A DNA stretch of 13,844 nucleotides, from positions 1-13,844 of the forward strand of contig BFAU01000183.1 in assembly GCA_008975185.1 (NCBI GenBank). Direction: 5' to 3'. Position numbers and translations under genes: made by a program. The DNA comes from a bacterium MnTg04 (GTDB lineage: Bacteria; Pseudomonadota; Gammaproteobacteria; Steroidobacterales; MnTg04). Below are positions 1 through 5,800 of this stretch, piece by piece. Each line of letters starts with the position of its first letter. The stretch's first letter is position 1. The notes beneath the pieces are model-generated. The model saw only the letters and a program-made list of their open reading frames with translations. It was not told the DNA's origin and did no database searches.

Positions 1-2
1 CA

Positions 3-29
3 TGGCGCCTGGAGCCCGACGATGACTGA
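3..29 (+). CDS. 3' end of an upstream gene, possibly dihydroorotase (partial)
   Basis: Frame 3 reads WRLEPDDD and then a TGA stop at 27-29, so an upstream gene would overlap the rnt start codon by 8 bases. A Trp-containing tail of this kind resembles the C-terminus of class PyrC dihydroorotases, and pyrC lies directly upstream of rnt in Pseudomonas-type genomes as I remember them. Only eight codons are visible, so this rests on frame, overlap and expected gene order. A second possible frame (stop TGA at 23-25, ending APGARR) also overlaps the ATG and cannot be excluded. Treat the gene identity as a guess. Confidence 0.3.
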   Translation, partial: WRLEPDDD

Positions 30-678
30 AAAAGGTACGGCCAGGAATGTCCGGCCGCCGGAGATGGCCGGCCGCTTCCGGGGATTTCTGCCGGTCGTCA
101 TCGACGTCGAAACCGGCGGCTTCAATGCGGCCACCGACGCGTTGCTGGAAATTGCAGCCGTCCTGGTAGAAATGAATGAAGACGGGACCCTGGAACGGGG
201 CGAGACTATCCGCTATCACGTGGCGGCATTCCCCGGCGCACGCATCGAAGCGGCGGCTTTGGAAGTCAATAAAATAGTGCCGGATCATCCACTCCGGCCA
301 GCGCTGCCCGAGAAAGAAGCATTGCGACGACTTTTCAGGCCGATCCGCAAGGCAGTTCGGGATTATGGTTGCAGCCGCGCCATACTGGTCGGACATAATG
401 CTTTTTTCGATCTGAATTTCCTGAATGCCGCGCTCGAGCGCTGCCAGTTGAAACGCAACCCGTTTCATCCTTTCAGCAGTTTCGACACGGCGACTTTAGG
501 CGGCGTCGCCCTCGGACAAACGGTTCTTGCGCGGGCGGCAATGGCGGCCGGCCTGGAGTGGGATACGGAATCAGCGCATTCCGCCGCCTACGATGCCGAG
601 CGTACCGCCGATCTTTTTTGCCTGATCGTCAACCGCTTTCGCGGCCAGTACGAAGAATACGTCGGCGGAAAAAAATGA
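22..678 (+). CDS. rnt: Ribonuclease T (DEDDh 3'-5' exoribonuclease)
   Basis: A 218-residue RNase T, close to the E. coli length of about 215. This homodimeric cytoplasmic enzyme trims the 3' ends of tRNA, 5S and 23S rRNA and small RNAs, and takes part in end turnover of tRNA CCA. The DEDDh metal-binding set is visible: D28 and E30 in VVIDVETGG, D130 in GHNAFFD, and H186 and D191 in AHSAAYDAERT. The stretch LKRNPFHPFSSFDTATLGG (143-161) and the GQTVLA block are specific to RNase T rather than the DnaQ epsilon subunit. A GGAG at 11-14 lies 7 bases before the ATG, inside the tail of the overlapping upstream gene, which suggests translational coupling. It ends 14 bases from the convergent grxD gene. 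Identification is very secure. Confidence 0.96.
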   Translation: MTEKGTARNVRPPEMAGRFRGFLPVVIDVETGGFNAATDALLEIAAVLVEMNEDGTLERGETIRYHVAAFPGARIEAAALEVNKIVPDHPLRPALPEKEALRRLFRPIRKAVRDYGCSRAILVGHNAFFDLNFLNAALERCQLKRNPFHPFSSFDTATLGGVALGQTVLARAAMAAGLEWDTESAHSAAYDAERTADLFCLIVNRFRGQYEEYVGGKK

Positions 679-692
679 AACCAGGTAGCCGC

Positions 693-1007
693 TTATGCGG
701 TAGCTTCGTCCAGGAGCTTTTTCAGCTCGCCGTTGTGCAACATCTCGAGCGTGATGTCGCACCCGCCAACCAGTTCCCCGGACACGTATAGCTGCGGGAA
801 GGTCGGCCAGTTCGAATGCGCCTTCAGCCCTTCCCGGAGCTCGGGGTCTTCAAGAATATTGACGTGGGTAAACTCGGTGTCGCAGGCTCTCAGCGCGGCG
901 ACAGTCTGGGCGGAGAAACCGCACTGCGGAAAATCCGGCGAACCCTTCATATACAAAATAACGGTATTACTTTGTAGTTGTTCCTGAATTCTCTCGTTTG
1001 TATCCAC
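693..1007 (-). CDS. grxD: Monothiol glutaredoxin, Grx4/GrxD type
   Basis: A 104-residue monothiol glutaredoxin of the CGFS class, which binds a [2Fe-2S] cluster with glutathione as a bridged dimer and acts in iron-sulfur cluster transfer and iron homeostasis, often with BolA-type partners. Visible features are K21 before the active loop, the active site C29-G30-F31-S32, the TFP motif at T69-F70-P71 with its cis-proline, and the glutathione-binding GGCD at 81-84. All glutathione and cluster contacts of the family seem present. The start is a GTG (codon at 1005-1007) with GAGG six bases upstream; no ATG lies nearby. The N-terminus is slightly shorter than that of E. coli Grx4 (115 residues). 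It lies 46 bases downstream of the BON lipoprotein gene on the same strand and may be cotranscribed with it. Its 3' end faces rnt. Confidence 0.95.
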   Translation of the reverse strand: MDTNERIQEQLQSNTVILYMKGSPDFPQCGFSAQTVAALRACDTEFTHVNILEDPELREGLKAHSNWPTFPQLYVSGELVGGCDITLEMLHNGELKKLLDEATA

Positions 1008-1035
1008 CTTGCACCTCTAGTAAAAATAGTCTGTC

Positions 1036-1048
1036 ACGCCACCGGCGT
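1036..1048 (-). other. Short hairpin between the BON gene and grxD
   Basis: The 46-base gap holds an ACGCC/GGCGT inverted repeat with a 3-base loop. On the minus strand it is followed 9 bases later by a short T-run (TTTTT). The stem is only 5 bp and the T-run is not adjacent, so it is a poor intrinsic terminator; it could be a weak attenuator or an mRNA processing site between the two genes. Low weight. Confidence 0.25.
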
Positions 1049-1053
1049 CCCGA

Positions 1054-1407
1054 TCAGTCGCTGGAACCTACCCAAAGATGGTTCCTGACCGCCCTGACCA
1101 TGTCTACCTGGCCGGCTAACTCGGCCGCGCGCCGGCTGATTCTTACCGATGTCACGTCACCTTTCAAGACCACAACCGCATTGGTCGTCTCAACCTGTAT
1201 TTCGGAACCCGTGGTGAGCGGGTCTGACGACAATTTTTCCTGCAAAGTCGCACTGATCTTCTGATCCACAGCCGACTGCGCTCCGCCACGGCCTTCACCG
1301 GAGGACTCGTAACTGCCGTTGCCTGGCCCGCCAAGCAGCGCGGCGGCGCAAGCGGTCAAAATCGTTATCGTAAAGGCCAGCAGCACGCCGATCAGAAGTT
1401 TTTTCAT
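1054..1407 (-). CDS. BON-domain lipoprotein
   Basis: A 117-residue predicted lipoprotein. The N-terminus MKKLL is followed by a hydrophobic segment and a lipobox LTAC, with the lipidated cysteine at C20. A Gly/Ser-rich linker (about 26-43) leads to one BON domain (about 45-115) with the typical alternation: an amphipathic helix (VDQKISATLQEKLSSD), strands (SEIQVETTNAVVVLKGDVTS) and a second helix followed by VDMVRAVRNHLWV. BON domains bind phospholipid membranes or periplasmic partners; OsmY and DolP (YraP) carry two of them. A single-domain protein like this is most likely an envelope-associated factor of unknown specific role. Position +2 after the cysteine is Ala, not Asp, so the usual rule would send it to the outer membrane. 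The ATG lacks a strong Shine-Dalgarno sequence. It is co-directional with and upstream of grxD. Confidence 0.85.
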   Translation of the reverse strand: MKKLLIGVLLAFTITILTACAAALLGGPGNGSYESSGEGRGGAQSAVDQKISATLQEKLSSDPLTTGSEIQVETTNAVVVLKGDVTSVRISRRAAELAGQVDMVRAVRNHLWVGSSD

Positions 1408-1511
1408 ACCATCGGGCCGTCCATGGAGTCGCGTCCCGTCATTCTACTTGAAGCCGGTGGCAAAAAACCGTGGCCTATAGCCGGTCACCGTTGCTGCAGT
1501 GCGGGCCTGGT

Positions 1512-1540
1512 TTGAATTATGCCGACGCCTAACCTATTCT
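1512..1540 (+). promoter_or_regulatory. Candidate sigma70 promoter for the PuuD-like gene
   Basis: TTGAAT (1512-1517) and TATTCT (1535-1540) are separated by exactly 17 bases, each matching the consensus at 4 of 6 positions. This would start transcription near 1547 and give a leader of about 68 bases that begins with the hairpin at 1554-1578. An alternative -10-like CATAAT at 1589-1594 is too close to the start codon to leave room for a ribosome site. This is prediction by eye only. Confidence 0.35.
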
Positions 1541-1553
1541 TCAAGCGCATCGA

Positions 1554-1578
1554 GTGTCCGGCGCATGCGCGCCGACAC
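1554..1578 (+). other. GC-rich leader hairpin upstream of the PuuD-like gene
   Basis: GTGTC, one bulged C, GGCGC, a four-base ATGC loop, then GCGCC and GACAC form a ten-pair stem with a single bulge. No T-run follows on either strand, so it is not an intrinsic terminator. It lies 36 bases before the ATG at 1615, probably at or near the 5' end of the mRNA. It could stabilise the transcript or bind a regulator. Confidence 0.5.
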
Positions 1579-1614
1579 CTGAAAATATCATAATTCTGCG
1601 GGAGAGAGACGATC

Positions 1615-2205
1615 ATGAATCCACTAAAAACGGTAAACGGGACGCTGATCGCCGGCTTTGTGCTGATGCTGATTATCGGCGCCTCGGTGGGTGGTTTCAA
1701 TTTTGACTGGAACCAGTTTGTCCGCTGGCTGCACATTATCGCCGGGGTCACCTGGATAGGCTTGCTGTACTACTTTAATTTCGTCCAGGTTTCCGCGCTG
1801 GGCGCTGCCGCTGGCGACGAAGGCGGGCCGGGAGGCGCCGCGATCACTAAGTATGTGGCGCCGCTGGCGCTCAACTGGTTCCGCTGGGCGGCCCTGGTGA
1901 CCTGGCTGTCGGGCGCTGCCTACCTGGGGAAAAATTTCGTACCCGCATTTACCCTCGGTATGTCTGAGGGCAGCAGTTACTACACCATTATCGGACTGGG
2001 CGCCTGGATGGGAACCATCATGCTGTTCAACGTCTGGGTGCTGATCTGGCCAAACCAGAAAAAGCTCCTCGGCATGGTGCCGGCGACGGACGAGGAAAAA
2101 GCGAAGGCAAAAAGTATCGCTTTCATGGCATCCCGAACCAACACCTTGCTGTCGCTGCCGATGCTGATGTGCATGACCGGCGCGGTCCATGGTTTGCCGT
2201 TCTGA
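1615..2205 (+). CDS. Four-helix membrane protein related to the PuuD urate hydroxylase membrane domain
   Basis: A 196-residue inner-membrane protein with about four hydrophobic segments: roughly 10-27, 34-57 (RWLHIIAGVTWIGLLYYFNF), 85-105 and 125-148, plus a weak one near 172-192. The blocks WLHIIAGVTWIGLLYYFNFV, ALNWFRWAALVTWLSG, GTIMLFNVWVLIWPNQKK and SRTNTLLSLPMLMCM are typical of the urate oxidase N-terminal membrane family (PuuD, formerly DUF989). Full PuuD has about eight membrane helices and a C-terminal cytochrome c; here only about half the membrane region exists and there is no CXXCH. The conserved His in the WLH motif is kept, so haem binding is possible, but urate oxidation should not be assumed. 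No purine-catabolism genes are nearby. The start has a GGGAGAGAG Shine-Dalgarno region, and the transcription unit ends at the terminator at 2231-2262. Confidence 0.8.
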   Translation: MNPLKTVNGTLIAGFVLMLIIGASVGGFNFDWNQFVRWLHIIAGVTWIGLLYYFNFVQVSALGAAAGDEGGPGGAAITKYVAPLALNWFRWAALVTWLSGAAYLGKNFVPAFTLGMSEGSSYYTIIGLGAWMGTIMLFNVWVLIWPNQKKLLGMVPATDEEKAKAKSIAFMASRTNTLLSLPMLMCMTGAVHGLPF

Positions 2206-2230
2206 AGACTAAAGATCAAGAACGATAACG

Positions 2231-2262
2231 GAAACCCGGCGTTTGCCGGGTTTCTTGTTTGT
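2231..2262 (+). terminator. Rho-independent terminator after the PuuD-like gene
   Basis: A perfect ten-base-pair stem (GAAACCCGGC / GCCGGGTTTC, 2231-2240 and 2245-2254) with a GTTT loop is followed by TTGTTTGT. It begins 25 bases past the stop codon and separates this unit from nadC. Confidence 0.92.
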
Positions 2263-2292
2263 CCCCTGACAAAAAGCGATGATTCCGGTACC

Positions 2293-2320
2293 TGGCCGAG
2301 CACAGGCCAACCCCGATCGG
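2293..2320 (+). other. Inverted repeats in the nadC leader
   Basis: Between the upstream terminator and the nadC ATG lie TGGCC/GGCCA (2293-2297 and 2305-2309, 7-base spacer) and the palindrome CCGATCGG (2313-2320). No convincing -35/-10 pair was seen in the 77-base gap, yet nadC needs its own promoter here. These repeats could be operator or leader structure. They match no NAD-regulator site (NrtR, NadR, NiaR) that I recognise. Confidence 0.25.
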
Positions 2321-2339
2321 CTATACCCACGGACCACCG

Positions 2340-3218
2340 ATGAACCAGACCAAACACAATCAGCAATTTTCCAACCCCGTACCGGATGATATGCCGAAGG
2401 TCGTCCGTCATGCGGTGGCAGAAGACGTGGGCGGCGGGGACCTGACCGCGGGACTGGTGGCCGGCGACGCCACGGCGCAGGCGACGGTAATCGTGCGCGA
2501 AGCCGCGGTGATCTGCGGGCGTCCATGGTTCGACGAAGTATTCGCACAACTGGATTCTGGAATAAACATCGAATGGCTAGTGGCGGAAGGCGACACAGCG
2601 GAGCCTCGACAAACGATTTGCCGTCTCGCCGGCCCGGCCCGTTCGTTGCTGACCGGTGAACGAACGGCGCTGAATTTTCTGCAGACGCTTTCGGCCACCG
2701 CAACTGCGGCCAGACGATACGCCGATGCGCTCAGGGGTACGAGCTGCCAGGTCCTGGACACCAGAAAAACCATCCCGGGTCTGCGCAGCGCGCAAAAATA
2801 TGCGGTCGCCTGCGGCGGCGCACGAAACCATCGGCGGAGTCTCGATGATGCAATCCTGATCAAGGAAAACCATATCGTAGCAGCCGGATCGGTGGCGGCC
2901 GCTATCGCCCGGGCGAGAACGATCGGCGATCTGCCCGTCCAGGTCGAGGTCGAAAACCTGGATCAGCTGGAACAGGCGCTGGCCGCCGCCGTGGACAGCG
3001 TACTGCTGGACAATTTTTCCAATACGCTGCTGAAAGAGGCGGTGAGCAAAACCCGTGACTCCGGACGCAAGACCACCCTGGAAGCATCGGGCGGTTACCG
3101 GCTCGAACAACTGCAGGGAACGGCGGCGACCGGTGTCAATTTCATCTCCTGCGGCGCGCTGACAAAAAACGTCCGGGCAGTCGATTTTTCGATGCGCTTT
3201 GTCCTGAAGGAGCCATAA
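2340..3218 (+). CDS. nadC: Nicotinate-nucleotide pyrophosphorylase (quinolinate phosphoribosyltransferase)
   Basis: A 292-residue NadC (E. coli 297) converting quinolinate and PRPP to nicotinate mononucleotide, CO2 and pyrophosphate in de novo NAD synthesis; a cytosolic homodimer. Visible family blocks are an N-terminal AVAEDVGGGDLTAGLV, ERTALNFLQTLSATAT, LDTRKTIPGLRSAQKYAV (D140-T141-R142-K143, substrate binding), GGARNHRRSLDDAILIKENHI (K175-E176-N177-H178), VEVENLDQLEQAL, SVLLDNF and the C-terminal FISCGALTKNVRAVDFSMRF (phosphate loop). All catalytic blocks are intact. The ATG at 2340 gives a normal-length N-terminus, although no strong Shine-Dalgarno sequence precedes it. nadA and nadB are absent from the window. 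It is bounded by terminators on both sides, so it is probably transcribed alone. Confidence 0.96.
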   Translation: MNQTKHNQQFSNPVPDDMPKVVRHAVAEDVGGGDLTAGLVAGDATAQATVIVREAAVICGRPWFDEVFAQLDSGINIEWLVAEGDTAEPRQTICRLAGPARSLLTGERTALNFLQTLSATATAARRYADALRGTSCQVLDTRKTIPGLRSAQKYAVACGGARNHRRSLDDAILIKENHIVAAGSVAAAIARARTIGDLPVQVEVENLDQLEQALAAAVDSVLLDNFSNTLLKEAVSKTRDSGRKTTLEASGGYRLEQLQGTAATGVNFISCGALTKNVRAVDFSMRFVLKEP

Positions 3219-3267
3219 GGTGAACCGGCTGACCTGGCACTTTCGCCCAAAACCCGGGTCAAATCTG

Positions 3268-3297
3268 CTATGATGCAATGCATCATAGATTTTTTTT
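3268..3297 (+). terminator. Palindrome plus T-run after nadC (terminator, possibly also an operator for fadE)
   Basis: Ten-base arms CTATGATGCA (3268-3277) and TGCATCATAG (3279-3288) flank a single central A, and eight consecutive T follow (3290-3297). As RNA it folds into an 8-9 bp stem and fits an intrinsic terminator for nadC. The left arm also contains TATGAT (3269-3274), a 5-of-6 match to a -10 box, and the region sits upstream of fadE, which otherwise has no visible promoter. A double role is therefore possible. Confidence 0.75.
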
Positions 3298-3309
3298 CGA
3301 TGTGCAACA

Positions 3310-3327
3310 CAGGCCAAAGCCTGGAGG
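3310..3327 (+). promoter_or_regulatory. fadE ribosome binding site next to a small hairpin
   Basis: GGAGG at 3323-3327 lies 7 bases before the ATG at 3335 and fixes the start codon. A CAGGC/GCCTG stem (3310-3314 and 3319-3323, CAAA loop) ends on the first base of the Shine-Dalgarno sequence and could slightly reduce ribosome access. Confidence 0.6.
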
Positions 3328-3334
3328 AAAAGAA

Positions 3335-5776
3335 ATGACGGCCCTGACCTGGATCCTGATCCCGGTGGCAGCAATCGTGCTCGCCTATATACGCGCAAGC
3401 CTTTGGCAATGGACGGTTGCCGCTGCTGTTTTTATCGGTGGTTTGCAGTGGCTTGGCGGCCAGACCGGCATTATCCCGTGGATCGTATTCGCGTTACTGG
3501 CCGTTCCGCTGAATATCAGGCCGCTGCGGCGGATGATTCTGAGCAAGCCGTTGATGGAATGGTTCAGTTCGGTTCTGCCGCCAATGTCCAGCACGGAAAA
3601 AGAAGCCATAGACGCCGGCACCGTCTGGTGGGATGGCGATCTGTTCAGTGGCAGACCGGACTGGCAAAAACTGCTGGATGTTCCGGTCTCGGAACTCAGC
3701 GACGAAGAACAAGCTTTCATCGAAGGGCCGGTCGCAGAACTGTGTGCAACCCTGGATGACTGGCATATCAACAATGATCTGAACGATTTGCCTGAAGAAT
3801 CCTGGAACTGCATCAGGAAAAACAAGTTTTTCGGCATGATCATCCCGAAAAAATACGGCGGCCTGGAGTTTTCGCCCAGGGCGCAGTCGGAAGTGGTCAT
3901 GAAAGTCGCCAGCCGCAGCCTGGCCGCCGGGGTCACCGTCATGGTGCCCAACTCGCTGGGCCCGGGCGAACTGCTGATGCATTACGGCACGGACAAGCAA
4001 AAAGATTACTACCTCCCGCGCCTCGCCGAGGGTAAGGAAATACCTGCGTTTGCCCTGACCAGCCCGTATGCCGGTTCCGATGCCGGCGCGATGACCGATT
4101 ACGGGATCGTCTGCAAGGGTGAACATGAAGGCCGCGAAGTCCTGGGTTTCAATATCAACTGGTCGAAACGCTATATCACGCTGGGTCCGGCCTGCACCAT
4201 ACTCGGCCTCGCATTCAAGGCACGCGATCCCGATGGCTTACTGGGCGACCGGGTAGAACTGGGCATTACCTGCGCGCTGATACCTAGCGACACGCCAGGC
4301 GTCAGGATCGGCGACCGGCATAACCCGGGCGGCGCCTTCCTCAACGGCCCGAATTTCGGCACCGACGTTTTCGTACCGATGGAGTGGATCATCGGCGGAC
4401 AAGAATATATCGGCCAGGGCTGGCGCATGCTGATGGATTGCCTGTCGGTGGGCCGGGCGATTTCGCTGCCGGCGCTCGGGGCGGGGGCCGGCAAACTGTG
4501 CTCACTGACCACCGGCGCTTATGCGCGGATACGCAAACAGTTCAAAACCCCGATTGGCCGCTTCGAAGGCGTCGAGGAAGCGCTGACCCGCATCGCCGGC
4601 CTGACTTATCGCATGGATGCCGCGCGCTGCCTGACTGCGTCTGCGCTCGCGCTCGGCGAAAAACCCTCGGTTTTGTCGGCGATACTGAAATATCACAACA
4701 CCGAGGGTATGCGTCAGTGTTTGAACGACGCGATGGACATCCATGGCGGCCGCGCGGTCTGTTGCGGGCCGCGCAACTACCTGGTCTCGACCTATCGCAC
4801 CATACCGGTGGCGATCACCGTCGAAGGCGCCAATATCCTGACGCGCAGCATGATTATCTTTGGCCAGGGAGCGATTCGTTGCCATCCCTATGTCCTGAAG
4901 GAAATGCTCGCCGTTGCCAACGAAGACCCGAAACAGGGCCTGCGTGATTTCGACCAGGCGATGTTCGGGCATATCGGGTTTACCATCAGCAACGCCGTCC
5001 GCGCCGTCGTGGGCGCACTGAGCGGCTCCCGACTGGTCAGCGTTCCGGATATCGGTCCGCTTACTCAATACCAGCGGCGCCTGTCGCGCATGAGCGCAGC
5101 CTTCGCCTTTGTTGCGGATGTCGCGATGCTGATGCTGGGCGGCGAACTCAAACGCCGCGAGAAACTGTCGGCGCGCTTTGGCGATATTCTCAGCCACCTG
5201 TATTTTGGTTCCGCGGTTATCAAGCACTACGAGGATCAGGGCCGTTGTCCGGAGGACCTGGTGCTTGCCCAATGGGTACTCGAAGATTCGCTCGGCATCA
5301 TCGAAGAACGCCTCGACGCCATATTTCGCAATTTCCCGTCGCCACTGGCAGGACGGCTGATGCGTTTACTGGTCCTTCCGTTGGGACGGCGGGCCAAGGG
5401 CGCCTCCGATAAACTCGGCCACGAGGTGGCTTCGATCCTGCTCGAGCCCTCCGCTGCGCGCGACCGGCTTACCGAGGGATTGTTTATCAACCTGAAAAAA
5501 GACGACCCGGTCGGTCGCGTCGAACTCGCATTCCGCAAGTCCGTGGACTCCGAGCCGCTGGAAATCAAGATCAGGAATGCTACCGGCAAGCAAGTCTTCC
5601 CCTATGACTTCGAGGAGGCGGTCGCCGCCGGCCTCGAAGCCGGCGTGATCACTGATATGGAAGCTCAACTCATCCGCGAAGCGGCCGAGCTTGTCGATGA
5701 CGCCTTGCAGGTCGATGTATTCCCCGGGGAAACAGCCGCGGCGCTAGCCGAAGACGAGGTTGCACAGGCCGGCTGA
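3335..5776 (+). CDS. fadE: Acyl-CoA dehydrogenase FadE
   Basis: An 813-residue FadE (E. coli 814), the FAD enzyme that oxidises acyl-CoA to trans-2-enoyl-CoA, the first step of beta-oxidation, at the inner membrane. The N-terminus has two to three hydrophobic segments (about 1-65), as in E. coli FadE. The acyl-CoA dehydrogenase core follows: N-terminal helical domain around 100-235, the FAD/substrate signature ALTSPYAGSDAGAM (about 240-253), GWRMLMDCLSVGRAISLPA, and the helical block NTEGMRQCLNDAMDIHGGRAVCCGPRN (about 456-482). The C-terminal 300 residues are the FadE-specific extension (DUF1974) with RNFPSPLAGRLMRLLVLPLG and LKKDDPVGRVELAF. I chose the ATG at 3335 because GGAGG precedes it and the length then matches E. 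coli; the in-frame ATG at 3278 lies inside the upstream palindrome. No other fad gene is adjacent. It faces the c-di-GMP gene with a 7-base gap. Confidence 0.96.
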   Translation: MTALTWILIPVAAIVLAYIRASLWQWTVAAAVFIGGLQWLGGQTGIIPWIVFALLAVPLNIRPLRRMILSKPLMEWFSSVLPPMSSTEKEAIDAGTVWWDGDLFSGRPDWQKLLDVPVSELSDEEQAFIEGPVAELCATLDDWHINNDLNDLPEESWNCIRKNKFFGMIIPKKYGGLEFSPRAQSEVVMKVASRSLAAGVTVMVPNSLGPGELLMHYGTDKQKDYYLPRLAEGKEIPAFALTSPYAGSDAGAMTDYGIVCKGEHEGREVLGFNINWSKRYITLGPACTILGLAFKARDPDGLLGDRVELGITCALIPSDTPGVRIGDRHNPGGAFLNGPNFGTDVFVPMEWIIGGQEYIGQGWRMLMDCLSVGRAISLPALGAGAGKLCSLTTGAYARIRKQFKTPIGRFEGVEEALTRIAGLTYRMDAARCLTASALALGEKPSVLSAILKYHNTEGMRQCLNDAMDIHGGRAVCCGPRNYLVSTYRTIPVAITVEGANILTRSMIIFGQGAIRCHPYVLKEMLAVANEDPKQGLRDFDQAMFGHIGFTISNAVRAVVGALSGSRLVSVPDIGPLTQYQRRLSRMSAAFAFVADVAMLMLGGELKRREKLSARFGDILSHLYFGSAVIKHYEDQGRCPEDLVLAQWVLEDSLGIIEERLDAIFRNFPSPLAGRLMRLLVLPLGRRAKGASDKLGHEVASILLEPSAARDRLTEGLFINLKKDDPVGRVELAFRKSVDSEPLEIKIRNATGKQVFPYDFEEAVAAGLEAGVITDMEAQLIREAAELVDDALQVDVFPGETAAALAEDEVAQAG

Positions 5777-5800
5777 GGGCGCCCTAGACCAGGTCGCCGG
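5769..5800. other. Nested inverted repeats spanning two convergent stop codons
   Basis: The palindrome AGGGCGCCCT (5776-5785) covers the last base of the fadE stop and part of the stop of the opposing gene. Outside it, CCGGC (5769-5773) pairs with GCCGG (5796-5800), and GACC/GGTC lies between. There is no T-run on either strand. It may fold at both transcript ends; any termination role is inference. Confidence 0.4.

Noticed and set aside
1980..2549. 189-residue open frame on the minus strand
   Set aside because: It crosses the strong terminator at 2231-2262 and overlaps two well-supported genes on the other strand.
3278..3334. Earlier in-frame ATG giving fadE 19 extra residues
   Set aside because: It lies within the palindrome/T-run, has no Shine-Dalgarno sequence, and the ATG at 3335 has GGAGG and gives the normal FadE length.
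2577..3398. 273-residue open frame on the minus strand
   Set aside because: It is the shadow of nadC and the start of fadE; the sense frames have clear motifs and the antisense product looks like none known.
4502..5272. 256-residue open frame on the minus strand within fadE
   Set aside because: It lies wholly opposite the acyl-CoA dehydrogenase core and C-terminal domain, without a ribosome site or recognisable domain.
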